Notes: generated by a model from the letters alone, not told the origin. 64,000 nt of DNA from Heligmosomoides polygyrus polygyrus (GCA_947396885.1 OX377204.1:37967975-38031974), one strand, 5' to 3'. Counted from the first letter of the stretch, positions 9,188 through 20,526 are shown. Made by a program: numbers and translations.

Positions 9188-10098
9188 TTAGGGGGGGGGC
9201 CAAAAGTAATGAGACACCCCATGCCGTGTCCATATATCTCGTGGCTGGAGTCTGATTTCGTGCTTGTTGTATTTGTATGTTTGTATGCTACTTACTGAAG
9301 CCCATCTGAAAAGTTACCACTTCCGCCCTTTCCAGAAGCATGCCAAAAACCCCAGCCTGTCTCACGCCGAAACCCCAGTCTGACGAGTCGACCTGTGTCG
9401 CTCAAATCTCCCCCAATTCCCAACCCCGGGCAGCCTGGGCTCAATATTCACGCAAGATGAGAAGTACGTCTTCTACCTTAACCCTGCCAAGCAGCGAGTC
9501 TGGGTGAGGCCTGGTGAATTGTTACCGACCTTCGTTCGGCGAGATGTACACGGCGAGAAGCATCTTTGGAGCTTTTGGGTCTGCGCCCATGGATCGGTTT
9601 ACCGGAAGCTGTTTCCCAAGAGCACCGCGATGAACTCCAAGGCCATGGTGAACGAAATAGAGGAGATGGGCGGGCGACTCGCTCTTATTCATTCGCAGCG
9701 CTTCAAGAAGGTTCTCCTCTTCGATAACGCCGCACCCCATCGGGAACAAGTAACCATGGATAAGCTTGGCCAGCTGGGCTACGTTCACATGCCTCACCCA
9801 CCGTATTCGCTGGACATCTCTCCATGCAACTACCACTACTACTTGAGCCTACAGGACTTCCTAGTCGGAAGGGACACAAGAACCCAAGCAGTTCTTGACA
9901 ACCATATCGAGCAGTTGATCAACACCAGGCTCAAGCAGTTCTGGAAGGATGGGATCAGGAAGTGGGCTGAGCGATGGCAGCAAGGTCCTTGCCCTTAATG
10001 GCAAATACACTCCTCAGCATCGTTGAGTTGTAATTGAGTTATAAGGAGACAAAGATTTTTTTTCATTTTGTCTCATTACTTTTGGCCCCCCCCCCTAA
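9188..10098 (+). mobile_element. Non-autonomous mariner, copy 2
   Basis: 911 bp at the same spacer TA as copy 1; longer because of its G9 and C10 terminal tracts and an extra T in the internal T run. Confidence 0.95.
9504..9998 (+). pseudogene. Mariner transposase remnant, copy 2
   Basis: Protein identical to copy 1, including the Asn at the third catalytic site. Confidence 0.9.
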
Positions 10099-10140
10099 TA
10101 GTACCCATCCACTGGCGTCCGTCCGCGTTTCGCAAAACAT

Positions 10141-10213
10141 TGCCCCGAACCAGGATCGAACTGGTGACCTTTAGATCTTCAGTCTAACGCTCTCCCAACT
10201 GAGCTATCGAGGC
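10141..10213 (-). tRNA. tRNA-Phe(GAA) copy 44
   Basis: Consensus; follows mariner copy 2. Confidence 0.93.
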
Positions 10214-10334
10214 TGACGAGCACACCCGCACGCGTCCGTCTGGCGTAGGGCTCCGATCGGACGTGTGTGGATGGAATCCGTGCTGCGACGTGTAGTACCC
10301 GTCCACTGGCGTCCGTCCGCGTTTCGCAAAACAT

Positions 10335-10407
10335 TGCCCCGAACCAGGATCGAACTGGTGACCTTTAGATCTTCAGTCTAACGCTCTCCCAACTGAGCTA
10401 TCGAGGC
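10335..10407 (-). tRNA. tRNA-Phe(GAA) copy 45
   Basis: Consensus; first unit of duplicated block B. Confidence 0.93.
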
Positions 10408-10528
10408 TGACGAGCACACCCGCACGCGTCCGTCTGGCGTAGTGCTCCGATCGGACGTGTGTGGATGGAATCCGTGCTGCGACGTGTAGTACCAGTCCAC
10501 TGGCGTCCGTCCGCGTTTCGCAAAACAT

Positions 10529-10601
10529 TGCCCCGAACCAGGATCGAACTGGTGACCTTTAGATCTTCAGTCTAACGCTCTCCCAACTGAGCTATCGAGG
10601 C
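10529..10601 (-). tRNA. tRNA-Phe(GAA) copy 46
   Basis: Consensus sequence. Confidence 0.93.
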
Positions 10602-10722
10602 TGACGAGCACACCCGCACGCGTCCGTCTGGCGTAGTGCTGCGATCGGACGTGTGTGGATGGAATCCGTGCTGCGACGTGTAGTACCCGTCCACTGGCGT
10701 CCGTCCGCGTTTCGCAAAACAT

Positions 10723-10795
10723 TGCCCCGAACCAGGATCGAACTGGTAACCTTTAGATCTTCAGTCTAACGCTCTCCCAACTGAGCTATCGAGAC
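10723..10795 (-). tRNA. tRNA-Phe(GAA) copy 47, variant
   Basis: C48U and C2U, the counterpart of copy 30. Confidence 0.82.
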
Positions 10796-10916
10796 TGACG
10801 AGCACACCCGCACGCGTCCGTCTGGCGTAGGGCTCCGATCGGACGTGTGTGGATGGAATCCGTGCTGCGACGTGTAGTACCCGTCCACTGGCGTCCGTCC
10901 GCGTTTCGCAAAACAT

Positions 10917-10988
10917 TGCCCGAACCAGGATCGAACTGGTGACCTTTAGATCTTCAGTCTAACGCTCTCCCAACTGAGCTATCGAGGC
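10917..10988 (-). tRNA. tRNA-Phe(GAA) copy 48, one-base deletion
   Basis: Acceptor-strand deletion and short spacer, the counterpart of copy 31. Probably defective. Confidence 0.65.
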
Positions 10989-11102
10989 TGACGAGCACAC
11001 CCGCACGCGTGCGTAGTGCTCCGATCGGACGTGTGTGGATGGAATCCGTGCTGCGACGTGTAGTACCCATCCACTGGCGTCCGTCCGCGTTTCGCAAAAC
11101 AT

Positions 11103-11175
11103 TGCCCCGAACCAGGATCGAACTGGTGACCTTTAGATCTTCAGTCTAACGCTCTCCCAACTGAGCTATCGAGGC
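11103..11175 (-). tRNA. tRNA-Phe(GAA) copy 49
   Basis: Consensus sequence. Confidence 0.93.
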
Positions 11176-11296
11176 TGACGAGCACACCCGCACGCGTCCA
11201 TCTGGCGTAGTGCTCCGATCGGACGTGTGTGGATGGAATCCGTGCTGCGACGTGTAGTACTCATCCACTGGCGTCCGTCCGCGTTTCGCAAAACAT

Positions 11297-11369
11297 TGCC
11301 CCGAACCAGGATCGAACTGGTGACCTTTAGATCTTCAGTCTAACGCTCTCCCAACTGAGCTATCGAGGC
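11297..11369 (-). tRNA. tRNA-Phe(GAA) copy 50
   Basis: Consensus sequence. Confidence 0.93.
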
Positions 11370-11490
11370 TGACGAGCACACCCGCACGCGTCCGTCTGAC
11401 TTAGGGCTCCGATCGGACGTGTGTGGATGGAATCCGTGCTGCGACGTGTAGTACTCATCCACTGGCGTCCGTCCGCGTTTCGCAAAACAT

Positions 11491-11563
11491 TGCCCCGAAC
11501 CAGGATCGAACTGGTGACCTTTGGATCTTCAGTCTAACGCTCTCCCAACTGAGCTATCGAGGC
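11491..11563 (-). tRNA. tRNA-Phe(GAA) copy 51, variant
   Basis: U41C in the anticodon stem, the counterpart of copy 34. Confidence 0.78.
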
Positions 11564-11684
11564 TGACGAGCACACCCGCACGCGTCCGTCTGGCGTAGGG
11601 CTCCGATCGGACGTGTGTGGATGGAATCCGTGCTGCGACGTGTAGTACCCGTCCACTGGCGTCCGTCAGCGTTTCGCAAAACAT

Positions 11685-11757
11685 TGCCCCGAACCAGGAT
11701 CGAACTGGTGACCTTTAGATCTTCAGTCTAACGCTCTCCCAACTGAGCTATCGAGGC
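11685..11757 (-). tRNA. tRNA-Phe(GAA) copy 52
   Basis: Consensus sequence. Confidence 0.93.
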
Positions 11758-11878
11758 TGACGAGCACACCCGCACGCGTCCATCTGGCGTAGTGCTCCGA
11801 TCGGACGTGTGTGGATGGAATCCGTGCTGCGACGTGTAGTACCCATCCACTGGCGTCCGTCCGCGTTTCGCAAAACAT

Positions 11879-11951
11879 TGCCCCGAACCAGGATCGAACT
11901 GGTGACCTTTAGATCTTCAGTCTAACGCTCTCCCAACTGAGCTATCGAGGC
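11879..11951 (-). tRNA. tRNA-Phe(GAA) copy 53
   Basis: Consensus sequence. Confidence 0.93.
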
Positions 11952-12072
11952 TGACGAGCACACCCGCACGCGTCCGTCTGGCGTAGGGCTCCGATCGGAC
12001 GTGTGTGGATGGAATCCGTGCTGCGACGTGTAGTACCCGTCCACTGGCGTCCGTCCGCGTTTCGCAAAACAT

Positions 12073-12145
12073 TGCCCCGAACCAGAATCGAACTGGTGAC
12101 CTTTAGATCTTCAGTCTAACGCTCTCCCAACTGAGCTATCGAGGC
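12073..12145 (-). tRNA. tRNA-Phe(GAA) copy 54, variant
   Basis: C60U, the counterpart of copy 37. Confidence 0.82.
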
Positions 12146-12266
12146 TGACGAGCACACCCGCACGCGTCCGTCTGGCGTAGGGCTCCGATCGGACGTGTGT
12201 GGATGGAATCCGTGCTGCGACGTGTAGTACCCATCCACTGGCGTCCGTCCGCGTTTCGCAAAACAT

Positions 12267-12339
12267 TGCCCCGAACCAGGATCGAACTGGTGACCTTTAG
12301 ATCTTCAGTCTAACGCTCTCCCAACTGAGCTGTCGAGGC
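12267..12339 (-). tRNA. tRNA-Phe(GAA) copy 55, variant
   Basis: U8C, the counterpart of copy 38. Confidence 0.75.
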
Positions 12340-12460
12340 TGACGAGCACACCCGCACGCGTCCGTCTGGCGTAGGGCTCCGATCGGACGTGTGTGGATGG
12401 AATCCGTGCTGCGACGTGTAGTACCCGTCCACTGGCGTCCGTCCGCGTTTCGCAAAACAT

Positions 12461-12533
12461 TGCCCCGAACCCGGATCGAACTGGTGACCTTTAGATCTTC
12501 AGTCTAACGCTCTCCCAACTGAGCTATCGAGGC
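12461..12533 (-). tRNA. tRNA-Phe(GAA) copy 56, variant
   Basis: T-stem U62G, the counterpart of copy 39. Confidence 0.75.
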
Positions 12534-12614
12534 TGACGAGCACACCCGCACGCGTCCATCTGGCGTAGTGCTCCGATCGGACGTGTGTGGATGGAATCCG
12601 TGCTGCGACGTGTA

Positions 12615-13522
12615 TTAGGGGGGGGCCAAAAGTAATGAGACACCCCATGCCGTGTCCATATATCTCGTGGCTGGAGTCTGATTTCGTGCTTGTTGTATTT
12701 GTATGTTTGTATGCTACTTACTGAAGCCCATCTGAAAAGTTACCACTTCCGCCCTTTCCAGAAGCATGCCAAAAACCCCAGCCTGTCTCACGCCGAAACC
12801 CCAGTCTGACGAGTCGACCTGTGTCGCTCAAATCTCCCCCAATTCCCAACCCCGGGCAGCCTGGGCTCAATATTCACGCAAGATGAGAAGTACGTCTTCT
12901 ACCTTAACCCTGCCAAGCAGCGAGTCTGGGTGAGGCCTGGTGAATTGTTACCGACCTTCGTTCGGCGAGATGTACACGGCGAGAAGCATCTTTGGAGCTT
13001 TTGGGTCTGCGCCCATGGATCGGTTTACCGGAAGCTGTTTCCCAAGAGCACCGCGATGAACTCCAAGGCCATGGTGAACGAAATAGAGGAGATGGGCGGG
13101 CGACTCGCTCTTATTCATTCGCAGCGCTTCAAGAAGGTTCTCCTCTTCGATAACGCCGCACCCCATCGGGAACAAGTAACCATGGATAAGCTTGGCCAGC
13201 TGGGCTACGTTCACATGCCTCACCCACCGTATTCGCTGGACATCTCTCCATGCAACTACCACTACTACTTGAGCCTACAGGACTTCCTAGTCGGAAGGGA
13301 CACAAGAACCCAAGCAGTTCTTGACAACCATATCGAGCAGTTGATCAACACCAGGCTCAAGCAGTTCTGGAAGGATGGGATCAGGAAGTGGGCTGAGCGA
13401 TGGCAGCAAGGTCCTTGCCCTTAATGGCAAATACACTCCTCAGCATCGTTGAGTTGTAATTGAGTTATAAGGAGACAAAGATTTTTTTCATTTTGTCTCA
13501 TTACTTTTGGCCCCCCCCCTAA
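12615..13522 (+). mobile_element. Non-autonomous mariner, copy 3
   Basis: 908 bp; block B counterpart of copy 1. Confidence 0.95.
12930..13424 (+). pseudogene. Mariner transposase remnant, copy 3
   Basis: Protein identical to copy 1. Confidence 0.9.
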
Positions 13523-13564
13523 TAGTACCCATCCACTGGCGTCCGTCCGCGTTTCGCAAAACAT

Positions 13565-13637
13565 TGCCCCGAACCAGGATCGAACTGGTGACCTTTAGAT
13601 CTTCAGTCTAACGCTCTCCCAACTGAGCTATCGAGGC
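13565..13637 (-). tRNA. tRNA-Phe(GAA) copy 57
   Basis: Consensus sequence. Confidence 0.93.
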
Positions 13638-13758
13638 TGACGAGCACACCCGCACGCGTCCATCTGGCGTAGTGCTCCGATCGGACGTGTGTGGATGGAA
13701 TCCGTGCTGCGACGTGTAGTACTCATCCACTGGCGTCCGTCCGCGTTTCGCAAAACAT

Positions 13759-13831
13759 TGCCCCGAACCAGGATCGAACTGGTGACCTTTAGATCTTCAG
13801 TCTAACGCTCTCCCAACTGAGCTATCGAGGC
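13759..13831 (-). tRNA. tRNA-Phe(GAA) copy 58
   Basis: Consensus sequence. Confidence 0.93.
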
Positions 13832-13952
13832 TGACGAGCACACCCGCACGCGTCCGTCTGACTTAGGGCTCCGATCGGACGTGTGTGGATGGAATCCGTG
13901 CTGCGACGTGTAGTACTCATCCACTGGCGTCCGTCCGCGTTTCGCAAAACAT

Positions 13953-14025
13953 TGCCCCGAACCAGGATCGAACTGGTGACCTTTAGATCTTCAGTCTAAC
14001 GCTCTCCCAACTGAGCTATCGAGGC
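13953..14025 (-). tRNA. tRNA-Phe(GAA) copy 59
   Basis: Consensus sequence. Confidence 0.93.
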
Positions 14026-14146
14026 TGACGAGCACACCCGCACGCGTCCGTCTGGCGTAGGGCTCCGATCGGACGTGTGTGGATGGAATCCGTGCTGCGA
14101 CGTGTAGTACCCGTCCACTGGCGTCCGTCAGCGTTTCGCAAAACAT

Positions 14147-14219
14147 TGCCCCGAACCAGGATCGAACTGTTGACCTTTAGATCTTCAGTCTAACGCTCTC
14201 CCAACTGAGCTATCGAGGC
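14147..14219 (-). tRNA. tRNA-Phe(GAA) copy 60, variant
   Basis: T-stem C50A, beside mariner copy 4. Confidence 0.75.
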
Positions 14220-14300
14220 TGACGAGCACACCCGCACGCGTCCATCTGGCGTAGTGCTCCGATCGGACGTGTGTGGATGGAATCCGTGCTGCGACGTGTA

Positions 14301-15208
14301 TTAGGGGGGGGCCAAAAGTAATGAGACACCCCATGCCGTGTCCATATATCTCGTGGCTGGAGTCTGATTTCGTGCTTGTTGTATTTGTATGTTTGTATGC
14401 TACTTACTGAAGCCCATCTGAAAAGTTACCACTTCCGCCCTTTCCAGAAGCATGCCAAAAACCCCAGCCTGTCTCACGCCGAAACCCCAGTCTGACGAGT
14501 CGACCTGTGTCGCTCAAATCTCCCCCAATTCCCAACCCCGGGCAGCCTGGGCTCAATATTCACGCAAGATGAGAAGTACGTCTTCTACCTTAACCCTGCC
14601 AAGCAGCGAGTCTGGGTGAGGCCTGGTGAATTGTTACCGACCTTCGTTCGGCGAGATGTACACGGCGAGAAGCATCTTTGGAGCTTTTGGGTCTGCGCCC
14701 ATGGATCGGTTTACCGGAAGCTGTTTCCCAAGAGCACCGCGATGAACTCCAAGGCCATGGTGAACGAAATAGAGGAGATGGGCGGGCGACTCGCTCTTAT
14801 TCATTCGCAGCGCTTCAAGAAGGTTCTCCTCTTCGATAACGCCGCACCCCATCGGGAACAAGTAACCATGGATAAGCTTGGCCAGCTGGGCTACGTTCAC
14901 ATGCCTCACCCACCGTATTCGCTGGACATCTCTCCATGCAACTACCACTACTACTTGAGCCTACAGGACTTCCTAGTCGGAAGGGACACAAGAACCCAAG
15001 CAGTTCTTGACAACCATATCGAGCAGTTGATCAACACCAGGCTCAAGCAGTTCTGGAAGGATGGGATCAGGAAGTGGGCTGAGCGATGGCAGCAAGGTCC
15101 TTGCCCTTAATGGCAAATACACTCCTCAGCATCGTTGAGTTGTAATTGAGTTATAAGGAGACAAAGATTTTTTTTCATTTTGTCTCATTACTTTTGGCCC
15201 CCCCCTAA
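14301..15208 (+). mobile_element. Non-autonomous mariner, copy 4
   Basis: 908 bp; block B counterpart of copy 2. Confidence 0.95.
14616..15110 (+). pseudogene. Mariner transposase remnant, copy 4
   Basis: Protein identical to copy 1. Confidence 0.9.
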
Positions 15209-15250
15209 TAGTACCCATCCACTGGCGTCCGTCCGCGTTTCGCAAAACAT

Positions 15251-15323
15251 TGCCCCGAACCAGGATCGAACTGGTGACCTTTAGATCTTCAGTCTAACGC
15301 TCTCCCAACTGAGCTATCGAGGC
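15251..15323 (-). tRNA. tRNA-Phe(GAA) copy 61
   Basis: Consensus; the next spacer has the CCAATGG marker that opens each later block. Confidence 0.93.
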
Positions 15324-15444
15324 TGACGAGCACACCCGCACGCGTCCGTCTGGCGTAGGGCTCCGATCGGACGTGTGTGGATGGAATCCGTGCTGCGACG
15401 TGTAGTACCCGTCCAATGGCGTCCGTCCGCGTTTCGCAAAACAT

Positions 15445-15517
15445 TGCCCCGAACCAGGATCGAACTGGTGACCTTTAGATCTTCAGTCTAACGCTCTCCC
15501 AACTGAGCTATCGAGGC
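15445..15517 (-). tRNA. tRNA-Phe(GAA) copy 62
   Basis: Consensus sequence. Confidence 0.93.
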
Positions 15518-15638
15518 TGACGAGCACACCCGCACGCGTCCGTCTGACTTAGGGCTCCGATCGGACGTGTGTGGATGGAATCCGTGCTGCGACGTGTAGT
15601 ACTCATCCACTGGCGTCCGTCCGCGTTTCGCAAAACAT

Positions 15639-15711
15639 TGCCCCGAACCAGGATCGAACTGGTGACCTTTAGATCTTCAGTCTAACGCTCTCCCAACTGA
15701 GCTATCGAGGC
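15639..15711 (-). tRNA. tRNA-Phe(GAA) copy 63
   Basis: Consensus sequence. Confidence 0.93.
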
Positions 15712-15832
15712 TGACGAGCACACCCGCACGCGTCCGTCTGGCGTAGGGCTCCGATCGGACGTGTGTGGATGGAATCCGTGCTGCGACGTGTAGTACCCGT
15801 CCACTGGCGTCCGTCAGCGTTTCGCAAAACAT

Positions 15833-15905
15833 TGCCCCGAACCAGGATCGAACTGTTGACCTTTAGATCTTCAGTCTAACGCTCTCCCAACTGAGCTATC
15901 GAGGC
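15833..15905 (-). tRNA. tRNA-Phe(GAA) copy 64, variant
   Basis: T-stem C50A, beside mariner copy 5. Confidence 0.75.
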
Positions 15906-15986
15906 TGACGAGCACACCCGCACGCGTCCATCTGGCGTAGTGCTCCGATCGGACGTGTGTGGATGGAATCCGTGCTGCGACGTGTA

Positions 15987-16897
15987 TTAGGGGGGGGCCA
16001 AAAGTAATGAGACACCCCATGCCGTGTCCATATATCTCGTGGCTGGAGTCTGATTTCGTGCTTGTTGTATTTGTATGTTTGTATGCTACTTACTGAAGCC
16101 CATCTGAAAAGTTACCACTTCCGCCCTTTCCAGAAGCATGCCAAAAACCCCAGCCTGTCTCACGCCGAAACCCCAGTCTGACGAGTCGACCTGTGTCGCT
16201 CAAATCTCCCCCAATTCCCAACCCCGGGCAGCCTGGGCTCAATATTCACGCAAGATGAGAAGTACGTCTTCTACCTTAACCCTGCCAAGCAGCGAGTCTG
16301 GGTGAGGCCTGGTGAATTGTTACCGACCTTCGTTCGGCGAGATGTACACGGCGAGAAGCATCTTTGGAGCTTTTGGGTCTGCGCCCATGGATCGGTTTAC
16401 CGGAAGCTGTTTCCCAAGAGCACCGCGATGAACTCCAAGGCCATGGTGAACGAAATAGAGGAGATGGGCGGGCGACTCGCTCTTATTCATTCGCAGCGCT
16501 TCAAGAAGGTTCTCCTCTTCGATAACGCCGCACCCCATCGGGAACAAGTAACCATGGATAAGCTTGGCCAGCTGGGCTACGTTCACATGCCTCACCCACC
16601 GTATTCGCTGGACATCTCTCCATGCAACTACCACTACTACTTGAGCCTACAGGACTTCCTAGTCGGAAGGGACACAAGAACCCAAGCAGTTCTTGACAAC
16701 CATATCGAGCAGTTGATCAACACCAGGCTCAAGCAGTTCTGGAAGGATGGGATCAGGAAGTGGGCTGAGCGATGGCAGCAAGGTCCTTGCCCTTAATGGC
16801 AAATACACTCCTCAGCATCGTTGAGTTGTAATTGAGTTATAAGGAGACAAAGATTTTTTTTCATTTTGTCTCATTACTTTTGGCCCCCCCCCCCTAA
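15987..16897 (+). mobile_element. Non-autonomous mariner, copy 5
   Basis: 911 bp, with the longest right-end C tract (11). Confidence 0.95.
16302..16796 (+). pseudogene. Mariner transposase remnant, copy 5
   Basis: Protein identical to copy 1. Confidence 0.9.
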
Positions 16898-16939
16898 TAG
16901 TACCCATCCACTGGCGTCCGTCCGCGTTTCGCAAAACAT

Positions 16940-17012
16940 TGCCCCGAACCAGGATCGAACTGGTGACCTTTAGATCTTCAGTCTAACGCTCTCCCAACTG
17001 AGCTATCGAGGC
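16940..17012 (-). tRNA. tRNA-Phe(GAA) copy 65
   Basis: Consensus sequence. Confidence 0.93.
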
Positions 17013-17133
17013 TGACGAGCACACCCGCACGCGTCCGTCTGGCGTAGGGCTCCGATCGGACGTGTGTGGATGGAATCCGTGCTGCGACGTGTAGTACCCG
17101 TCCAATGGCGTCCGTCCGCGTTTCGCAAAACAT

Positions 17134-17206
17134 TGCCCCGAACCAGGATCGAACTGGTGACCTTTAGATCTTCAGTCTAACGCTCTCCCAACTGAGCTAT
17201 CGAGGC
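17134..17206 (-). tRNA. tRNA-Phe(GAA) copy 66
   Basis: Consensus sequence. Confidence 0.93.
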
Positions 17207-17327
17207 TGACGAGCACACCCGCACGCGTCCGTCTGGCGTAGGGCTCCGATCGGACGTGTGTGGATGGAATCCGTGCTGCGACGTGTAGTACCCATCCACT
17301 GGCGTCCGTCCGCGTTTCGCAAAACAT

Positions 17328-17400
17328 TGCCCCGAACCAGGATCGAACTGGTGACCTTTAGATCTTCAGTCTAACGCTCTCCCAACTGAGCTATCGAGGC
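17328..17400 (-). tRNA. tRNA-Phe(GAA) copy 67
   Basis: Consensus sequence. Confidence 0.93.
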
Positions 17401-17521
17401 TGACGAGCACACCCGCACGCGTCCGTCTGGCGTAGGGCTCCGATCGGACGTGTGTGGATGGAATCCGTGCTGCGACGTGTAGTACCCGTCCACTGGCGTC
17501 CGTCAGCGTTTCGCAAAACAT

Positions 17522-17594
17522 TGCCCCGAACCAGGATCGAACTGGTGACCTTTAGATCTTCAGTCTAACGCTCTCCCAACTGAGCTATCGAGGC
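17522..17594 (-). tRNA. tRNA-Phe(GAA) copy 68
   Basis: Consensus sequence. Confidence 0.93.
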
Positions 17595-17715
17595 TGACGA
17601 GCACACCCGCACGCGTCCATCTGGCGTAGTGCTCCGATCGGACGTGTGTGGATGGAATCCGTGCTGCGACGTGTAGTACTCATCCACTGGCGTCCGTCCG
17701 CGTTTCGCAAAACAT

Positions 17716-17788
17716 TGCCCCGAACCAGGATCGAACTGGTGACCTTTAGATCTTCAGTCTAACGCTCTCCCAACTGAGCTATCGAGGC
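17716..17788 (-). tRNA. tRNA-Phe(GAA) copy 69
   Basis: Consensus sequence. Confidence 0.93.
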
Positions 17789-17909
17789 TGACGAGCACAC
17801 CCGCACGCGTCCGTCTGACTTAGGGCTCCGATCGGACGTGTGTGGATGGAATCCGTGCTGCGACGTGTAGTACTCATCCACTGGCGTCCGTCCGCGTTTC
17901 GCAAAACAT

Positions 17910-17982
17910 TGCCCCGAACCAGGATCGAACTGGTGACCTTTAGATCTTCAGTCTAACGCTCTCCCAACTGAGCTATCGAGGC
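17910..17982 (-). tRNA. tRNA-Phe(GAA) copy 70
   Basis: Consensus sequence. Confidence 0.93.
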
Positions 17983-18103
17983 TGACGAGCACACCCGCAC
18001 GCGTCCGTCTGGCGTAGGGCTCCGATCGGACGTGTGTGGATGGAATCCGTGCTGCGACGTGTAGTACCCGTCCACTGGCGTCCGTCAGCGTTTCGCAAAA
18101 CAT

Positions 18104-18176
18104 TGCCCCGAACCAGGATCGAACTGTTGACCTTTAGATCTTCAGTCTAACGCTCTCCCAACTGAGCTATCGAGGC
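18104..18176 (-). tRNA. tRNA-Phe(GAA) copy 71, variant
   Basis: T-stem C50A, beside mariner copy 6. Confidence 0.75.
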
Positions 18177-18257
18177 TGACGAGCACACCCGCACGCGTCC
18201 ATCTGGCGTAGTGCTCCGATCGGACGTGTGTGGATGGAATCCGTGCTGCGACGTGTA

Positions 18258-19166
18258 TTAGGGGGGGGGCCAAAAGTAATGAGACACCCCATGCCGTGTC
18301 CATATATCTCGTGGCTGGAGTCTGATTTCGTGCTTGTTGTATTTGTATGTTTGTATGCTACTTACTGAAGCCCATCTGAAAAGTTACCACTTCCGCCCTT
18401 TCCAGAAGCATGCCAAAAACCCCAGCCTGTCTCACGCCGAAACCCCAGTCTGACGAGTCGACCTGTGTCGCTCAAATCTCCCCCAATTCCCAACCCCGGG
18501 CAGCCTGGGCTCAATATTCACGCAAGATGAGAAGTACGTCTTCTACCTTAACCCTGCCAAGCAGCGAGTCTGGGTGAGGCCTGGTGAATTGTTACCGACC
18601 TTCGTTCGGCGAGATGTACACGGCGAGAAGCATCTTTGGAGCTTTTGGGTCTGCGCCCATGGATCGGTTTACCGGAAGCTGTTTCCCAAGAGCACCGCGA
18701 TGAACTCCAAGGCCATGGTGAACGAAATAGAGGAGATGGGCGGGCGACTCGCTCTTATTCATTCGCAGCGCTTCAAGAAGGTTCTCCTCTTCGATAACGC
18801 CGCACCCCATCGGGAACAAGTAACCATGGATAAGCTTGGCCAGCTGGGCTACGTTCACATGCCTCACCCACCGTATTCGCTGGACATCTCTCCATGCAAC
18901 TACCACTACTACTTGAGCCTACAGGACTTCCTAGTCGGAAGGGACACAAGAACCCAAGCAGTTCTTGACAACCATATCGAGCAGTTGATCAACACCAGGC
19001 TCAAGCAGTTCTGGAAGGATGGGATCAGGAAGTGGGCTGAGCGATGGCAGCAAGGTCCTTGCCCTTAATGGCAAATACACTCCTCAGCATCGTTGAGTTG
19101 TAATTGAGTTATAAGGAGACAAAGATTTTTTTTCATTTTGTCTCATTACTTTTGGCCCCCCCCTAA
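18258..19166 (+). mobile_element. Non-autonomous mariner, copy 6
   Basis: 909 bp; ends block C1. Confidence 0.95.
18574..19068 (+). pseudogene. Mariner transposase remnant, copy 6
   Basis: Protein identical to copy 1. Confidence 0.9.
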
Positions 19167-19208
19167 TAGTACCCATCCACTGGCGTCCGTCCGCGTTTCG
19201 CAAAACAT

Positions 19209-19281
19209 TGCCCCGAACCAGGATCGAACTGGTGACCTTTAGATCTTCAGTCTAACGCTCTCCCAACTGAGCTATCGAGGC
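19209..19281 (-). tRNA. tRNA-Phe(GAA) copy 72
   Basis: Consensus sequence. Confidence 0.93.
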
Positions 19282-19402
19282 TGACGAGCACACCCGCACG
19301 CGTCCGTCTGGCGTAGGGCTCCGATCGGACGTGTGTGGATGGAATCCGTGCTGCGACGTGTAGTACCCGTCCAATGGCGTCCGTCCGCGTTTCGCAAAAC
19401 AT

Positions 19403-19475
19403 TGCCCCGAACCAGGATCGAACTGGTGACCTTTAGATCTTCAGTCTAACGCTCTCCCAACTGAGCTATCGAGGC
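19403..19475 (-). tRNA. tRNA-Phe(GAA) copy 73
   Basis: Consensus sequence. Confidence 0.93.
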
Positions 19476-19596
19476 TGACGAGCACACCCGCACGCGTCCG
19501 TCTGGCGTAGGGCTCCGATCGGACGTGTGTGGATGGAATCCGTGCTGCGACGTGTAGTACCCATCCACTGGCGTCCGTCCGCGTTTCGCAAAACAT

Positions 19597-19669
19597 TGCC
19601 CCGAACCAGGATCGAACTGGTGACCTTTAGATCTTCAGTCTAACGCTCTCCCAACTGAGCTATCGAGGC
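19597..19669 (-). tRNA. tRNA-Phe(GAA) copy 74
   Basis: Consensus sequence. Confidence 0.93.
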
Positions 19670-19790
19670 TGACGAGCACACCCGCACGCGTCCGTCTGGC
19701 GTAGGGCTCCGATCGGACGTGTGTGGATGGAATCCGTGCTGCGACGTGTAGTACCCGTCCACTGGCGTCCGTCAGCGTTTCGCAAAACAT

Positions 19791-19863
19791 TGCCCCGAAC
19801 CAGGATCGAACTGGTGACCTTTAGATCTTCAGTCTAACGCTCTCCCAACTGAGCTATCGAGGC
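19791..19863 (-). tRNA. tRNA-Phe(GAA) copy 75
   Basis: Consensus sequence. Confidence 0.93.
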
Positions 19864-19984
19864 TGACGAGCACACCCGCACGCGTCCATCTGGCGTAGTG
19901 CTCCGATCGGACGTGTGTGGATGGAATCCGTGCTGCGACGTGTAGTACTCATCCACTGGCGTCCGTCCGCGTTTCGCAAAACAT

Positions 19985-20057
19985 TGCCCCGAACCAGGAT
20001 CGAACTGGTGACCTTTAGATCTTCAGTCTAACGCTCTCCCAACTGAGCTATCGAGGC
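19985..20057 (-). tRNA. tRNA-Phe(GAA) copy 76
   Basis: Consensus sequence. Confidence 0.93.
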
Positions 20058-20178
20058 TGACGAGCACACCCGCACGCGTCCGTCTGACTTAGGGCTCCGA
20101 TCGGACGTGTGTGGATGGAATCCGTGCTGCGACGTGTAGTACTCATCCACTGGCGTCCGTCCGCGTTTCGCAAAACAT

Positions 20179-20251
20179 TGCCCCGAACCAGGATCGAACT
20201 GGTGACCTTTAGATCTTCAGTCTAACGCTCTCCCAACTGAGCTATCGAGGC
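20179..20251 (-). tRNA. tRNA-Phe(GAA) copy 77
   Basis: Consensus sequence. Confidence 0.93.
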
Positions 20252-20372
20252 TGACGAGCACACCCGCACGCGTCCGTCTGGCGTAGGGCTCCGATCGGAC
20301 GTGTGTGGATGGAATCCGTGCTGCGACGTGTAGTACCCGTCCACTGGCGTCCGTCAGCGTTTCGCAAAACAT

Positions 20373-20445
20373 TGCCCCGAACCAGGATCGAACTGTTGAC
20401 CTTTAGATCTTCAGTCTAACGCTCTCCCAACTGAGCTATCGAGGC
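20373..20445 (-). tRNA. tRNA-Phe(GAA) copy 78, variant
   Basis: T-stem C50A, beside mariner copy 7. Confidence 0.75.
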
Positions 20446-20526
20446 TGACGAGCACACCCGCACGCGTCCATCTGGCGTAGTGCTCCGATCGGACGTGTGT
20501 GGATGGAATCCGTGCTGCGACGTGTA

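Larger units (their letters stand above)
5223..10098. repeat. Higher-order block A
   Basis: Sixteen tRNA units and mariner copies 1 and 2. The order of private variants (C2U, acceptor deletion with short spacer, U41C, C60U, U8C, U62G, mariner, C50A, mariner) recurs in block B at a constant offset of 5112 bp. Confidence 0.9.
10335..15208. repeat. Higher-order block B
   Basis: Copy of block A, carrying mariner copies 3 and 4 in the same places. The offset matches to within one base; the differences are homopolymer lengths in the mariners. Confidence 0.9.
16898..19166. repeat. Higher-order block C1 (2.27 kb)
   Basis: Seven units plus mariner copy 6, opening with the CCAATGG spacer marker. Its order of spacer types is the same as in the next block. 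Confidence 0.85.
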
